Of a DNA stretch of 64,000 nt, positions 20,121-33,253 are shown piece by piece (within the stretch, counting starts at the first letter, position 1; every line of letters starts with the position of its first letter). A program made the position numbers and the translations under genes. The stretch comes from Drosophila miranda. Lineage: Eukaryota; Arthropoda; Insecta; Diptera; Drosophilidae. The notes under the pieces are model-generated. The model was not told the origin of the DNA. It was given only the letters and a program-made list of their open reading frames with translations, and made no database searches. The DNA lies in the NCBI RefSeq assembly GCF_003369915.1, contig NC_046676.1:13436001-13500000 (forward strand), given 5' to 3'.

Positions 20121-22307
20121 CTAGAATCGCATTTCGTTGCGCTGAATCCGCTCGTAGACGGACTGGGTGAGCGGGGCATAGACACCATCCGATCCTGCAT
20201 AGAACAACTCATCCTCGATGGCCGCCGGATCGAAGCCCTGCTGCTGTAGCTCCACTTTTCTCAGCTTGAACGTGCCCGTCAGGTCGATCTTCCGGAGGAA
20301 GCGCAGAAACTGCGGACGTGCATAGCTGGGCAGAGCCTTAGTGAGCTCCTGGCCCAGCATCTCCACCTTCACTTCTCGCGTGGGATCGTATATGGCGGCC
20401 ATACCGGCCCGGCCTTCGGTTTGGGGTATGCTGACCCCATACACGATGACATCCTTGTATCCGGCCAGGTTGCTGAGCTGTGCCTCCACCTCGCTAGTAG
20501 AGACATTCTCTCCCTTCCAGCGGAAGGTGTCGCCGGTGCGATCCTTGAAGTAGAGATAGCCCCGTTCATCGGAGACCAGCAGGTCGCCAGAGATAAAGGC
20601 CATATCGCCCTTTGCAAAGACATCGTACACCACCTTCTTGGAGGAGGCCTTCGTGTCCACATAGCCGAGGAACTCCCGGCAGGGATTGCCCTTCACGATT
20701 TTCCCAATAAAGACGCCCGTTTCGTTGGGCTCACAGCGGTCGCAGAGACCCTTTTTGTTTCTCAGCGGCTCACCCGTGTGGGGATCGGCTCGTATGATGG
20801 ATATGGGATAGATCTGCGGTAGTACCCGTGAAACGAAGCCAATGGCTCCCACAGTGCTGTCGTTGTTCATGATATTGGCGTTGCCCTCGGTGGCTCCATA
20901 GAATTCACCGACGCGCTGGATGCCAAAGCGCTCAACGAAATGCGGCCAGATTTGAGGACGCAGTCCGTTTCCAAAGACCATGCGCACCTGATGCTTTCGG
21001 TCATGTGGTGCCGATGGAGTGGACAATATATAGCGGGCCATCTCACCAATGTACTGGCCAATCTGTCGTGGATGCATTGCGTGAGAAGAGAAGGGGTTAT
21101 CATGTAAATCACTGCACTTACGGTGCACTGGAAGCGTGCGCAGTCGGCAAAGTAGCCAGAGGCACTGAATTTCTTGCGTATGACCACCGTGGAGCCAAAG
21201 AGCAGGGCCTGGCCCATGCTCATCACCCCGCCAGCAGTGTGATAGAGAGGAAGGGGTGTATAGAACACATCCTGGTCTCTAAAACCGAGGGCATAGTGGA
21301 TGCCGGCGGCAATGAAGAAGTAGCTACAGGATAGAAAGAATGAACAAGAAATGCTAAGCAGGAAAGGATTATCAGGAGAAAGAAATACTCACCGCGAGTG
21401 CGTGATGACCGCTGCCTTGGGCAGACCAGTGGTGCCAGAGGTGTAGATGTAGACCAGCTTGTCGTGGTGATCCGCCCGAGTGGCGCCTGCGGCCACTTTA
21501 TCTTTGGCAGCCGTGTCCAGCAGTCCGTTTAGTTGCTGGGCCAGACCCTGACTCAAGCCCTCGTCAGCAGCATGGGCCAGGCTGCCCTCATCATTGAACT
21601 GATAGAGTCCGACATGGGCGGGTAGATCCTTCGCAATGTCCATCACGGCCGATCGGAAGCTGGCCCCGTAAATCAAGGCCGTGCACTGGCCTACAGTGAT
21701 GCTGTGCTGGAGGGAGGCTCCTCGCAGATTCGTGTTGATGAGGGGTGTAATAACACCTATCTTTGAGAGACCCAGCCAGGTGGCCACAAACTCGGCCCGA
21801 TTCTCGAGTAGCAGGCCCACCACATCGCCCTTTTTGTATCCGTGACTGTGGAAGACGTTGGCCACGCGGTTCGAATGCTCGTTCAGCTGGCGGAAAGTCC
21901 ACTGCTGGGACTCGCTCACGATGGCCAGCTTGTCCGGGTGCCGGGCCACACTGGCCTCGAAAATGTCGCCAATGTTGAGGTTCTTGCGCTCCTGTCGCTT
22001 CACAAACATCAGCACTCGAATATAGGCAATGAGAGCGCTAAAACGAAAATAGTTTAGATTCAGAGTCGCTTAAGTGAGTATTTGCTACGCAAAGAGCCTA
22101 CACAATATCGCGAGGACCTGTCACCGCCGCTATGTAGAACCATCTCCAGCCGGGCCGCACCAAGAGTGTTGCTATCACGCTGCAATAGAGAGCCGCCAGT
22201 CCCGACCAAGCTCCTAGGTAATACCAGATCAGCGCTGTTCCTCCCGAGAGGACGGGTACCATTATCCACTGTAGGTAGCTTCGCCAGTTGGACCTCTTCT
22301 GTTCCAT
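20121..22307 (-). CDS. Fatty-acid transport protein / very-long-chain acyl-CoA synthetase (SLC27)
   Basis: Activates long- or very-long-chain fatty acids to acyl-CoA (ATP to AMP + PPi) at ER or plasma membrane, coupling uptake to metabolism. Minus-strand exons 22307–22102, 22037–21393, 21323–21122 and 21062–20121 total 1995 nt, giving 664 residues, typical for FATPs. Three 59–69-bp GT–AG introns are all in phase. Hydrophobic N-terminal segments lie at about residues 14–60. The AMP-binding motif YIYTSGTTGLPKAAV is near 265–280; the FATP block GEFYGATEGNANIMNND and the VLACS block DRTGDTFRWKGENVSTSEVE follow. The start MEQKRSNWRSYLQW is the first ATG in frame. An open acceptor-like site (ACTTTAG) about 34 bp upstream keeps the frame open, so an extra 5' exon is possible. 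Which fly Fatp paralogue this is, I cannot say. Confidence 0.93.
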
Positions 22308-22543
22308 CGGATTGTGACTGGGATCTATGGCTATGGAGACCTAAAGTAGCAGATGAAAGACTCTTAATACGTCGCGTAAACGTTGAATGTAGAATGTCGC
22401 TCTTGTCACCAACTAATGATCCACTCGATCCCCCACTAACCCCTCCATTAACAGTTTATTCAAAGCTTTTCCTGATCTTCTGCTAATTGCTTGCTGTTTT
22501 GCTTGCACTTCAGTACAGGTAGTCCGCATTAATCATTTAGCAC

Positions 22544-22549
22544 TTTATT
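22544..22549 (-). terminator. Poly(A) signal of the 73-residue membrane protein gene
   Basis: AATAAA on the minus strand, 70 bp beyond the stop codon and before the FATP 5' end. Confidence 0.6.
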
Positions 22550-22619
22550 TAAGCAATTCGCAAACAACCAAAACGAAATATAAACACAGCAAAAATATAA
22601 AGATAATAGTATGTGAATA

Positions 22620-22890
22620 CTAGTATCCGTTTCTATGACCAATATTTCCAGCGGAGATTTCCTTGAAGTGCATCATAGCTTTGTGCTCCGCATCGGCAGT
22701 CAACTTGTTTGAGAGACGTATCAAAACGCAAATAGTCAGAGCAGAAGTGAGGCCCACCATAAAGAACAGGATCTAAGATTGGGTATTATAGCGGGGGTGC
22801 TTATAAGGATATTCCCTTTACCTTCTGCCAGATGGTCAGAGGCTGGCCCTCCTCTTCCATTAGGAGTTCGTTGTCGCTGCCTGTCATCAT
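22620..22890 (-). CDS. 73-residue single-pass membrane protein, two exons
   Basis: Not recognised as a named family. Minus-strand exon 1 (22890–22822) encodes MMTGSDNELLMEEEGQPLTI followed by WQK. A 49-bp phase-0 intron (GTAAAG...TCTTAG) follows. Exon 2 (22772–22620) encodes ILFFMVGLTSALTICVLIRL and then a hydrophilic tail ending GNIGHRNGY with TAG. Total is 222 nt and 73 residues. The layout is an acidic N-terminus, one transmembrane helix (about 24–43) and a C-terminal tail of about 30 residues. AATAAA on the same strand at 22549–22544 lies 70 bp past the stop, supporting an independent gene. It sits head-to-tail upstream of the FATP gene. An alternative is that its first exon also splices to FATP. 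Confidence 0.7.
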
Positions 22891-23663
22891 TTTAGGAAAA
22901 TTTTTGTTCAGCTTTTTCGATTCTTCTCACGCTTGAATTGTTCGGTTGATTTGGAAGTTTGTGCTAGTATTTTTTTGACAGTTGTTTCGAGGGAAGTTGG
23001 TTCTGTCATGTTGAACGGCAATGATGTCACTTTGAAATGCATCTTTAAACGTGTTTTGGCTCATGTTTTCCCCCCTAAAATATTTACCATCTATTAACTA
23101 CGATTTTCAGTTGCCCTGATCTTGACTTTCAAGTTCGCTTAAGCGCCAAAAATACACCCGAATAGGACCACATCAAGATGCAGTAATATTTCCACTTAAA
23201 CCTGATAAAAAAAGACCCCAAACAGACGACAGTTCGCATAATACTCTCAAGACCCAGACCTAGTCCCGGTTATGACCATCAGCAGGCAAAAGTAAACTGG
23301 TTTCAGTTTCAGTTTAAGATCTTGTTGTACTCTTTGAAAGGGGTATTATAGTTTTGATCAAATGTTTTCATCTACTGCATGTGTATGAACTATCTTTAAA
23401 GGTCGTTAACCATTACTTTAAAATCATGTGACTTAATGACTTTCTTCATAGCTCAGCGAAAATTTGATTCAAATAGGATTATCATATTATATGTAAGAGT
23501 ATCTTTAACTTCGGCCAAGATCTAGTTTTATTTTTAGTAGTTTTAATGGCAACGTGAGTATTATTGTTGTCAGATAAGGTGGCGGCCCCAAACCAACTGA
23601 ATCACAAAGCAAATCAAGCGAAAACCGAAAATATGTTAACCATAAATACTTGTATGCTACCTC

Positions 23664-23696
<33 letters not shown>

Positions 23697-23697
23697 T
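23664..23697. repeat. (TG)n(TA)n microsatellite
   Basis: About 11 TG dinucleotides pass directly into about 6 TA dinucleotides. Confidence 0.9.
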
Positions 23698-26600
23698 TTG
23701 TAAATGGTATTTACCTGGGTGGAGTTCAAGGCCGTCGGACCATGGCTTGGGGCAGCAGCATCAATAGTGGCTGTGGCAGCCCCATCATCAGCGGGAGCGG
23801 TGCACATGGTGTCGGACTTAGCAGCACATTAACAGTGGCTTTTGCTAGTATGTGGATGGGATTAGCAGCTTTGGAGTTGGCTCTGTTGTTTCTATCGCTT
23901 TTGTTGGCTACTTTCGTAGCGAAATTATAGGTAATTAGGCGCCAGGCACAGTCGGAAGGAGGAGACAAAAAGAGAGAAGAGTTGAGCGATAGATGGAGAC
24001 GTGCAAATGGGAAGAGAAGAGGAGATGTACAGGGAATCCACAATTGTAGTGCAAAGGTGACACAAAAGACAGAAGATGAAGAAAAATGGCCTGTTTTTGA
24101 GGCTGACTGAAGCTGTGACGCTTTTGTTTTAAGTGTATCCATTTGTGTGCGGATGTGTGCGTGAGTAAGTACTTTCAAGGTGAGTTTTGGGGTCTGCTCT
24201 GCCTGTTTATGTGCGTCGAATCGCAGAGTCAGCAGAAACTTACGCTTAAGCTGCCTAATAAAACCCGTTAATGGGTGTTAAAGCCATGTCTAATGTCGGA
24301 GACAATTAAACCACGTTTATTATTTAGGAAGTAAGACTATTGTACGTAGCAGGCGGTGGCATACAAAGAGAAAACTGAGGATTTAAAAGATCAATGAAAG
24401 ATATTTGGGAAGAAATAAAGGTTTAGAGATCTTTAAAGGGTCATAAATCTTTTTATATATTTATGAATTAGGACTTCACTTCTTAGATATGTATTTAGTT
24501 ACTGGAAAAATTTCCAGTGAAGAAAAAATATGAGAAAGCTCTATCAAGACCTTGACTTCAAATGGGCTGATTAAATTGAATTGGTCTCTGATTGAAATCA
24601 GTATATAAACCTCTGCTTTTTCTTTGCCCGTGTTGAACATTTCTTAGCACCGCATAAACATCACTATCTCACTTTCTGTTGGACTTAAAACTTAAATTTC
24701 AGGCCACAGGCTGCAAATTAGTTTTTTTTCTTTTACAACATTTGGCGCATGCAAAAATTAAGTGTTGTGGTTATTGTTGTTTGTGTCTGTTTCTGTTGGT
24801 GGCATACATCGGCAGACATCATTAAGAGCCCAACCTCGTCAAGCGCCTGAGACGCGGATGCGGTTGAAGCTGCCACTGATGCTGCGCGACGCTTCATCAC
24901 TTTCACTAAAGTCTTCTTCTCCTTTCTTTTGTTATATTTCTTTGCTTATGGTTCCCTCACATCTCGTACTGCTCTGGGGATTAAGATATCATTGATCTGT
25001 CTCGGGGATCGCGTATCATCCGAGTGTAAGATCAGTGAGGAAATTGCGTATGAAATTGTTAAGCACTTGATAACGCTTGATTGATTCACGGCACGCACTG
25101 GGTAGAACATCAGCCAGGGTCTCGGATAGATGTCGGAGTTTTGGAGTTATGGGAGCTTAAAGCCGGTCGCGTCGTTCGGCCAGCAGCTTCGTTCATCAAC
25201 TGCGCCCCAAAAACCTGCCAGCAGCCGGTCCGCAGCCTGAAGCTGAAGCTCTGCCAGCGCCGCAACAGGTCGCAAACGGCGCACGAAGCTGGCTTCGGGT
25301 CGAGGCAATAAGCTCTGCACCTGAGTCAAAGCCAGAGCAGAGCCACACAGACAGGCAAACCAGGTGAGCCAGGTGTGTCTGAGTGTGTGTTAGTGTGTTT
25401 TTTTTGCATTGTTATTACGCTGAATTGTCGGCTGCGATTCTGAGATTGTGGTTTGCACGTGATTATTCCGCATGCAACATGGAATTTGGTCTTTTATGCG
25501 GGTTTCCCTTTTGGCCATCAACATGTCAACAACCACACAGCGTCAAGAATGCGCTTCTAATGGGCGGCGGAGGAGTACACTCCAACTCCGGGCGAAGGAG
25601 GAATGGCAAGTGCAGAGAAAGGGGTCCAAAGAGTGTGGAAAGAGGACAGGCACTTAATTCAAAACACGTGTTTCACTTTAAACTCTCTTTTGTACACCCT
25701 TAGAGGGAGCATATACACAGAGATACACACTATATCGTGTGACCTGTATCTTATAGTTCGCTATGAATGCAAAACAAAACTCTTTCTAACAGCTTCTTTG
25801 GAGGCTTATATACTGAACCACATATCACTTTCTGCTGAAATAGGAGGGATCGTTTGGGAGAGTATTAAAAGCCTCGGCTATATGGATTGGGTTGCTTTTC
25901 TTGTTTGAATATGCTTCTGTCTTTGCTTCTGTCTCTGATTCTTTTTCTGTCTCTGCCCTTACATTTCCCTCTATATATGTATGTCTTAGGAATTGATGCG
26001 TTACCACTGCCCCTCTTCAAAACCCTGCAACAAGTGCACTGCAGACAGTTTATTACATATCGTTTTGCATGATGATTTTCCCAGCTCAGATCGTTTGCCA
26101 TGACTAAGCGAAATTACTTTAAACAGCCAGGAAAGAGAGAGATAGCAAGGGTACGTGCTGAGGGAAGAGAGAGGCGGCAGGGCAAAGCAGTTGGCTTTAA
26201 GTGAGGGGAAGATGTGGTGGGGTCACAGGAGCGGGCGGGTGAACTGGGTCAATTGGGTGTTGCACAACCAGCATTTGCCTGCATTTTATAAATCCAAACA
26301 ACGCTGAACGCTTACCAATACTGAATAGAAGTGTCTTTCTTTGAAAGATAGGTGATATAAACTGTCTTAAAATATCACATATACACGTACATATCTTTGA
26401 GAACGTTTGGGTTAAAATCGGATAGATAGACGACTGTTGATGCTGTTCGTACACGCAATGACTGGCACTGGCTATTAATTGCAGTCATAAGAAAACAACA
26501 AGCTTTCCATAGCAAATCATTTGTCGTCCAACAATCAATATGCCTGATTCTACGAGTCTTGTTACGTACTATGGACTGGAAACCCCGTTAACAAGGTTCT

Positions 26601-27958
26601 CATTCAGGTTAACTACTAGCTGCAATACCATATACCAAAAGCTCTTCTATTATTATTATTAACTGAGCTTTAACTTAGCCAGCAATCAAAAGACAATCAT
26701 GACAACGACTTGAATTAGAGAGCAAAGCATTTCTGATGAAAAGTTCGTATGATAAAAGATACCAATTATGTGAAGTATAGTCTCCTAAATAGATCAAAAT
26801 TTCTAGGCAGGTATTTCCCCCGATTTTAGAGGAAACTACCAAATAAACTTGTACAATTTGTAACCTCTCTCATCATAATTTGCTTGCTTACATATTTGTT
26901 TACCTGCTCATCGTATTTCCCATCTTTCAGCAGAAACTTTCAATGGCATTTCATGGCTGTTTCTGCTCTAAAAATTTTTATTGTCCCTGCCCATCAACAG
27001 CTCGACTCACGCCTCGCACCAATAACAAGGCTCCAAAGATATGCCCGACATTCAATGGTCTTTTTCACACATACCCGAATCCCACCAGACATAAAGTGTC
27101 TGTGCAAAAATGCATATACAATATACATATGTACATATATGTTTATGTACATGCTTCCCTCTCCCTTGTATATAGTTTCGATCCCCTTCAGTGATCGGGC
27201 CCTTCGCCCTTACGGCTCTTGAGTAGGGAATGGGAAGAACGATGCTGCCTGCCTGAGTTGCTTCTTGTGGATTTTGTCAAGTGGATTTTTGTCGAGTTTT
27301 GAGATCATTAAAAAAACATCGTTAGTGCGTTCATAATGAAGTACTAAAGAGGAACCCCAAGAAGCAATCCCCAGAGAAGCGCAACTAAGAGAGAGAAGCA
27401 GAGAGTCCCAAAATGAAGGAATTCAATTTCAAGGCAATATTTTATGTGTCTCTGCTCTTGGCACATGATTAGTTCTAGAGACGAGCTGACGCCTCTCCTA
27501 CTAGCGCCAAATGAGTCTATGTTAAGTCCCTAGATCCGAGTGTATATGTATACTCTCTGGTATTCCGACTATATATGGGATATTGTATTACGCTCCGCTC
27601 TGTGGGATTGATGGATGCGACCGTGAAAAGCGCGGCGTGGAAAACTCTGCCTGTAACATCAGCATCGACAGCCACATCGACGTTCCTACATATCCATCAG
27701 CGGAGGCATAAATAATTTTCGCCTTTGGCTTCTCTGTGGTTGGGTTTTAAGGGTATATCGGACAAGATGGTGAATTAGTTGCTGGGAACATAATTCACTT
27801 TCCAATGTATTACAGCGAGGAAAACCTTTCTGATTAATGTTTTATTTAAATTATTTCAGAGTTTGAGTACACCATATAAGTAGTTTCCTAACAAATATCT
27901 CTGAATACCCCACTTTTGCTGCTGGGTAATTCTCTAGTCGATCCACTTATTACAACTG

Positions 27959-28657
27959 ATGTTTTTTTTTTTGTCTTTTTGCCGCCAGCAGATCTTCCTC
28001 TTCTTTGTATCTACGCCTTTGGGGACGCTCCCGCGCTGTCAGAAATTAATCTTTTCCCTTTCGCCAGATGTTGAATGCCGCCGGCTGCGGTTGGCCAAAG
28101 GCAAGCGAAGGGGAAGTGAGGTGACGCGGGCATGGATGTGGAGAAAGATGAGATCTTGGTGCAAAGTGTCAAGCGTTTACATCAAAATCGAGCAAGATCG
28201 TAACGATTTATTCCCAGAAGAAGGAAATCGCCATTTTGCTTGGTTTCATTTCTTAACTTTCTTGTTCCTTTTCCTAGCTTTCCTTTCCTGTAAGGCTTTC
28301 TTCTACCAGGGGGGAGGGATTGGGGAATTTGAAAAACCATTTTCAGTTACTTCCTGGCGAGAGTGGGAGGAAGTCAACAGTTTTTGCCTTCGGGCCAAGT
28401 CACTAAAATGTTTTTGTGTAAATAAACAAAACTTTGGTTTGGTTTTCTTCAGTTCTCCTCTGATTTTCCTTTTTGGATGTCGACCGCCAACGCTGAGGCG
28501 CAACGTCGCGTCGCAGCAACGCCATCGATGGGGCTTTTTTATGGATTGTTTTTTGTTTATAGACAACTACGGGTACACCCGACTCTGGATCGTTTGGATC
28601 GGTCTTTCCGTCTTCTATATACTATGTACCAGTAAACGCGTGTGTGTCTGTGTATGA
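27959..28657 (+). other. Unexplained 232-codon open frame
   Basis: ATG at 27959 opens 232 codons without a stop. The translation is Phe/Cys/Arg rich, starts in a T run (MFFFLSFCRQQ), and has two hydrophobic stretches, including FLTFLFLFLAFLSC. It has no recognisable domain or fly-like codon bias. T-rich DNA lowers the stop frequency, so chance is the favoured explanation. Confidence 0.15.
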
Positions 28658-31600
28658 GTTTGCTTTTTATGTGCCTCGCGCATCTTCGGCTGAAAAAATA
28701 TAAAAGGAAAATATTTATGCCACCGACGAGGGGCTCCATACAGGGGTATGGCAGCACCAACAGAAACTGACAGAGACGGCGACAGAGGGTGGGACAGAGA
28801 TGGAGCTAAAAGCGATCGTTTTGCTGCTGCCCCTTTTTTCGCGCCCCTGAGCAATTACTCGTATTCGAATACCCTACGAATTCGGTTGAACTCAATGGCG
28901 TATATGCACTAGGGGATGGGAGATGAGATATGTAGGTGGGTGCTATCTATGGATTCAAACTAGTTTCAAATCGGTCTTGACTAGGTCATACATCAATGAA
29001 TACACGACTCAATATGATGCATAATCATTGTGATTGAATTGTCTTGTCTTAGACATTGAACATTATCTTTATAGCCTATAGGCTCTCTAGGTCTTTGAGT
29101 CTATGTTATTTGTGTAGTTATATCAACGAGAATACAAATAGTAAGATGAGTAACGCACATACAGGAGGCTGGCCTTTGAGCACTCTCTTGTGGCCTTTCA
29201 ACCAACATTTAAGAGCCCCTTTCAAAACTACCGTGCCAACTCGTTGCAAAAAAATATCTTACCACTGTATTGTCTTTGGTTGTATGGTATAAAATGTAGC
29301 TCTAATGGGAATAGTTTATAGAGCAAGCCATAGTCGATACACCTTAACTATAAACCATATTTCACTTGTCTTTTTTATGAACTTCCACTGACACACGCTC
29401 ATAGATGCACACACAGGCATTGGTATGTATATCAAACGATGTGTAGATGTATGGCTATAGAGAGTACATATCTGTGGTGTGTGATGTCGGTACATTAGCT
29501 GGGCCTTTTGTTATTGTTGCTGATGGACAGATCGGCCGACTTCATCATCGGTGGCCATTAGTCAGCACTGACTGTCCCTCCTCCCTCCCCCCAGCCCCCC
29601 ATAAAGGGACGGAGTGCCCCCTCTTTCCACAAGCAACATATATGAACTTTGATCGCTGATTGATTGGCCAAAATGCACTCGAAATGCAGCCGGCACCTCT
29701 ATGTTTAGCACTGTACGGTGTACGCTCATATCGATGATTTTAATTACTCGAGCAGTTTGCATATTTCGCTGTCGGTGGCATCGTTGCGTGAACCAGATGT
29801 TGGCGCTGGCCCCAGGAATAGGGGCTGGGGTCTGGTACTGGTACTGCCAGTGGCTCTAGGGTGTATATGTATGCTTCCCACTGGCAATCAATCAGCGGGG
29901 CACAAATGAGTCTGCGAATGGGTCACAACAATGCAATCTCCAAGTGGCCAAACGCTTCCGTTCCCCGTCTGTCTGGCTGTTTGTCTGGTTCTTTACTTTG
30001 AAATCGGAAACGCTTCGTATAGTTTTTGGACACAGCGTTTTCACTTTAACATGGACACGGACACGGTCATCTGTTTCAGTGCATCGGGGATGACTAAGGA
30101 AATGGGGTTGGGGATTTTATCATATACAGATCAGAATCAGTCAGTATTTGAATATATAAACTTTTTCTCGGTTCAAGATTGGTTGGCATTGCTGAATATA
30201 CTTTTTGATTGATTATTAAATTGGAATTTCCCAAGAAGAAATTGTGAGGATATAGCTTCGTTCAACTTAAGATGGATTGTAAGTCGAAAGATATTTAACT
30301 TTGTAGATAAATAGGTAAGTGTGATTTAAGCCTGAAAAATCTTTATTTTCAAAGGGTTTTCTCCCCTCAAAATATTAAATAGCCCAAAGATCGAATTCTT
30401 CAGTAAATATTTGTGCTCCCTATGCACTTGAACTCGTCATACCCCGCGAAAGAAATCCCCAAATTCAAATTTTATCCTCTAAAAAATACAAGGGAAAACC
30501 ATAGAAAAACTAAGGGGAAAGTCAGGACAAGTCGCATTATCCACTGTACTCAAGGCGTATTAGTTTCAGTCGCTGCAATTACAGCATTGAGTTTCCTTCG
30601 AACACTGTTTTGGTTCTGCCTCCCAGAAGAAAACCAGGAAGGGCTCACAGAACTACCTTGAGATGACAGGGGAAGGGGAGGGGCATTCAATGCTACCTAA
30701 AAATGGGAGATTGCTCCCGCACTCAGGCGGGACACAGAACTGTCAACGCCCCCATCTCCAACTTAAAATCAATGTTGTCCTAGGGGTTCCGTAAAAAGTA
30801 CTGGAAGAGCGGCTCAAATGACGTTCGGCCATAAATCCTGTGTCTAAATATAGAAATAACGGAGGGATGAGATGGCAGGCAGGCAGGCACATTGCAGGAC
30901 AACCGACACCCAGCAAGGACAGCGGGCAGAGATCTTTCTTTATAGGATTTAACTAGACTTTTTTCGCAAGGCTAATTCACATGGAGGACGCGCTCACACA
31001 TGGTAATCAATGGCATGTGCTATGCGCCTGAGGACCCTCCTAAGGACTGCAAATCTCGGTGCGCAGCAAGAAGGACCGGACCTCATGCCAGGGGACAAAC
31101 CGTGCGCTTTCCCAACATATGTGCGGTGTGGGCGAGCGACTCGACTCGTAAATGAAATGAAAACAATGCCAGGATCTGCCCGGGCATCGGAGCCTTTACC
31201 CATGTTTTTCTGCTCGGCCCTCGCTGACTCTCCAATATAGGCGCCGCTGCCGTCCTCCCGCTCATAGAACGTGTGATCTACGATCTATAATGCCTCAGGC
31301 CATGCCATGGTTCATTCATGAGCCAGGCAGCCATTCGGGTCGTTCAAGCGAGCAATACTCGTATAAATCAATTGTTCTTCCACTCCTTCCCTCTCATGCG
31401 ATGGTTCTTATGACTCCTGTCTCATTTCAGCTCAGTTTGCCGCCTTGGTTGCTTAATTAGATGTGGAAATTCTAGGGAAATTTCATGGAATATTGGAAAA
31501 ATAGAGAAAATGGTGAATTTTGGTTGGTTATTGATTTGGAAGCGATGCTGAGATTAGAATAAGTAGAAGAGTAGTTAGAAAATTCATTGATTCTCTTTCA

Positions 31601-31731
31601 CTATTAGTTTATTCTATTGTTGGATGTCATATAGATATACCTATAATATAGAGAATCAGTCTACATATCTGTCTGATTCCAAGTATTTATTTCGTAAACA
31701 GATTGCTGAACGGAAAGATCTGCAGGTGATC

Positions 31732-31756
31732 TATATATATATATATATATATATAT
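31732..31756. repeat. (TA)n microsatellite
   Basis: A pure TA run of about 12 units. Confidence 0.9.
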
Positions 31757-33253
31757 CTAAAAAATTCGTAGTGTCAACAAATAGATCTTTCCACTTTAGT
31801 TTCTTCTAAGAATAAATTGTTAGACAATTATTATTATAAAGCGATGATTAGTTCCAAGACAAAGTAAGCCAAATGATTGATTTACAAGGATAAAAAGTAT
31901 ATTTCATCACAAGAGATAATTTAATGATGTGTGAAGTGATAAAACGGATATTAATGTGATCTATTTCCTAAGTGGAATTCCCCAAAACTCTGAACTACTC
32001 AAGTGCGTATTATAATCTCTTATAATGACTTCTGTTCTATGATAATCCAACACTTTCCACTCGAATGCTCTCCACCCCAATCGCACCCCAAAAACACGAC
32101 AACCTGTCAACATTCATGCAATATGCCAATTTATCCACATAAACACATGGATACATAGCTGCATATAAATGCAAATACTCGTGTGCACATCTCTAAGAAG
32201 ATCCAAAATAAGCATCCCACTTTGTATATAGAGCAAATAATACTTTGGCAAAGAGCTCTCCGTGTCGAGAGCTGTCATTTAAAAAGCAATTAAGTCAACA
32301 ACTATGAACGAGAGCGATGGGTAGAGATGCCAATGCCGATGCAAATGCAGATGCAGATGCCTCTTGCTCTGCCTTTGATGAGGCAGCGTCCAGTGGAAGT
32401 TACACTTGTATGCCCATTCCTAAGCCCATGCCTCCCCCGACTGGGGACAGCGACTAAATTATCTGACTGGGCTAATTATGAGCATTTTAAATACGCTTTT
32501 TGGCGACATAAATACTTTGCTGTTCAGTGCTGTTTGGGATTTTTCGGTATACTACTTTGTAAACAGTTTTTATGTTTTTGAACATAAATCAACCGGATGT
32601 GAATGTGTTTCTGCTCCATGTCTGGGGTTGGCTTCCCATGAATAAAGGCTGCCAGAAGAGTACACACACGCACAAGTAACATATCTATAGGAGATGCAGA
32701 TGTATCTCCAAGATACATACAGCTGTCCGTCCGTCCGTCTTTGGAATGACGTTACGCTCTAAGTATGTCGACATTCGCTGTCGCTTTTTCGATTGTCTTC
32801 GCTTATAAAGAAATCCGATTGGGGACTGTGGACTGGAGACCGGGACCGGGACCGGGACCCCCCCAACGAAGAGACATTTTCGCGCCCAATTTAATGGCGG
32901 GGTAAGGGCGGTCACCACACCGAACGGAAAGAGAAATAATTATCAACAAAATGGAGTTTCTGTATTTGGGTTTTCCCTTGTTTTTTTTTCATCGGTTTTC
33001 ATCTTCCATCTCTCGCTTGATCGCTTTCTTTACAATTAATTTAGTTTAGACTATAAAATTAAATAAGAATAAGTTTAGGCTTAGACATCTACGATCTATT
33101 AGACATGTAATATATTATATGGAAAGAGTGATAGAGAATTGAAGAGTGAGAGCGGCTGGGGCTCTGGAATTCACACGATTGTTGTTGCTGGAAGCCCTCC
33201 CTGGAACTGCGCACAAATAGGATATTGATTTCGATCCAGATGCAGATCTGGTG

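Larger units (their letters stand above)
22891..33000. other. About 10 kb of noncoding DNA between the membrane-protein gene and twist
   Basis: No supported gene. It contains (TG)n(TA)n at 23664–23697, (TA)n at 31732–31756, a GATGCA-type repeat at 32327–32360, (CGGGAC)n at 32841–32860, several GC-richer islands (28.0–28.5, 30.9–31.3 kb), and one 232-codon open frame at 27959–28657. It lies 3' of twist and could hold twist enhancers, but I see no decisive binding-site cluster. Confidence 0.5.
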
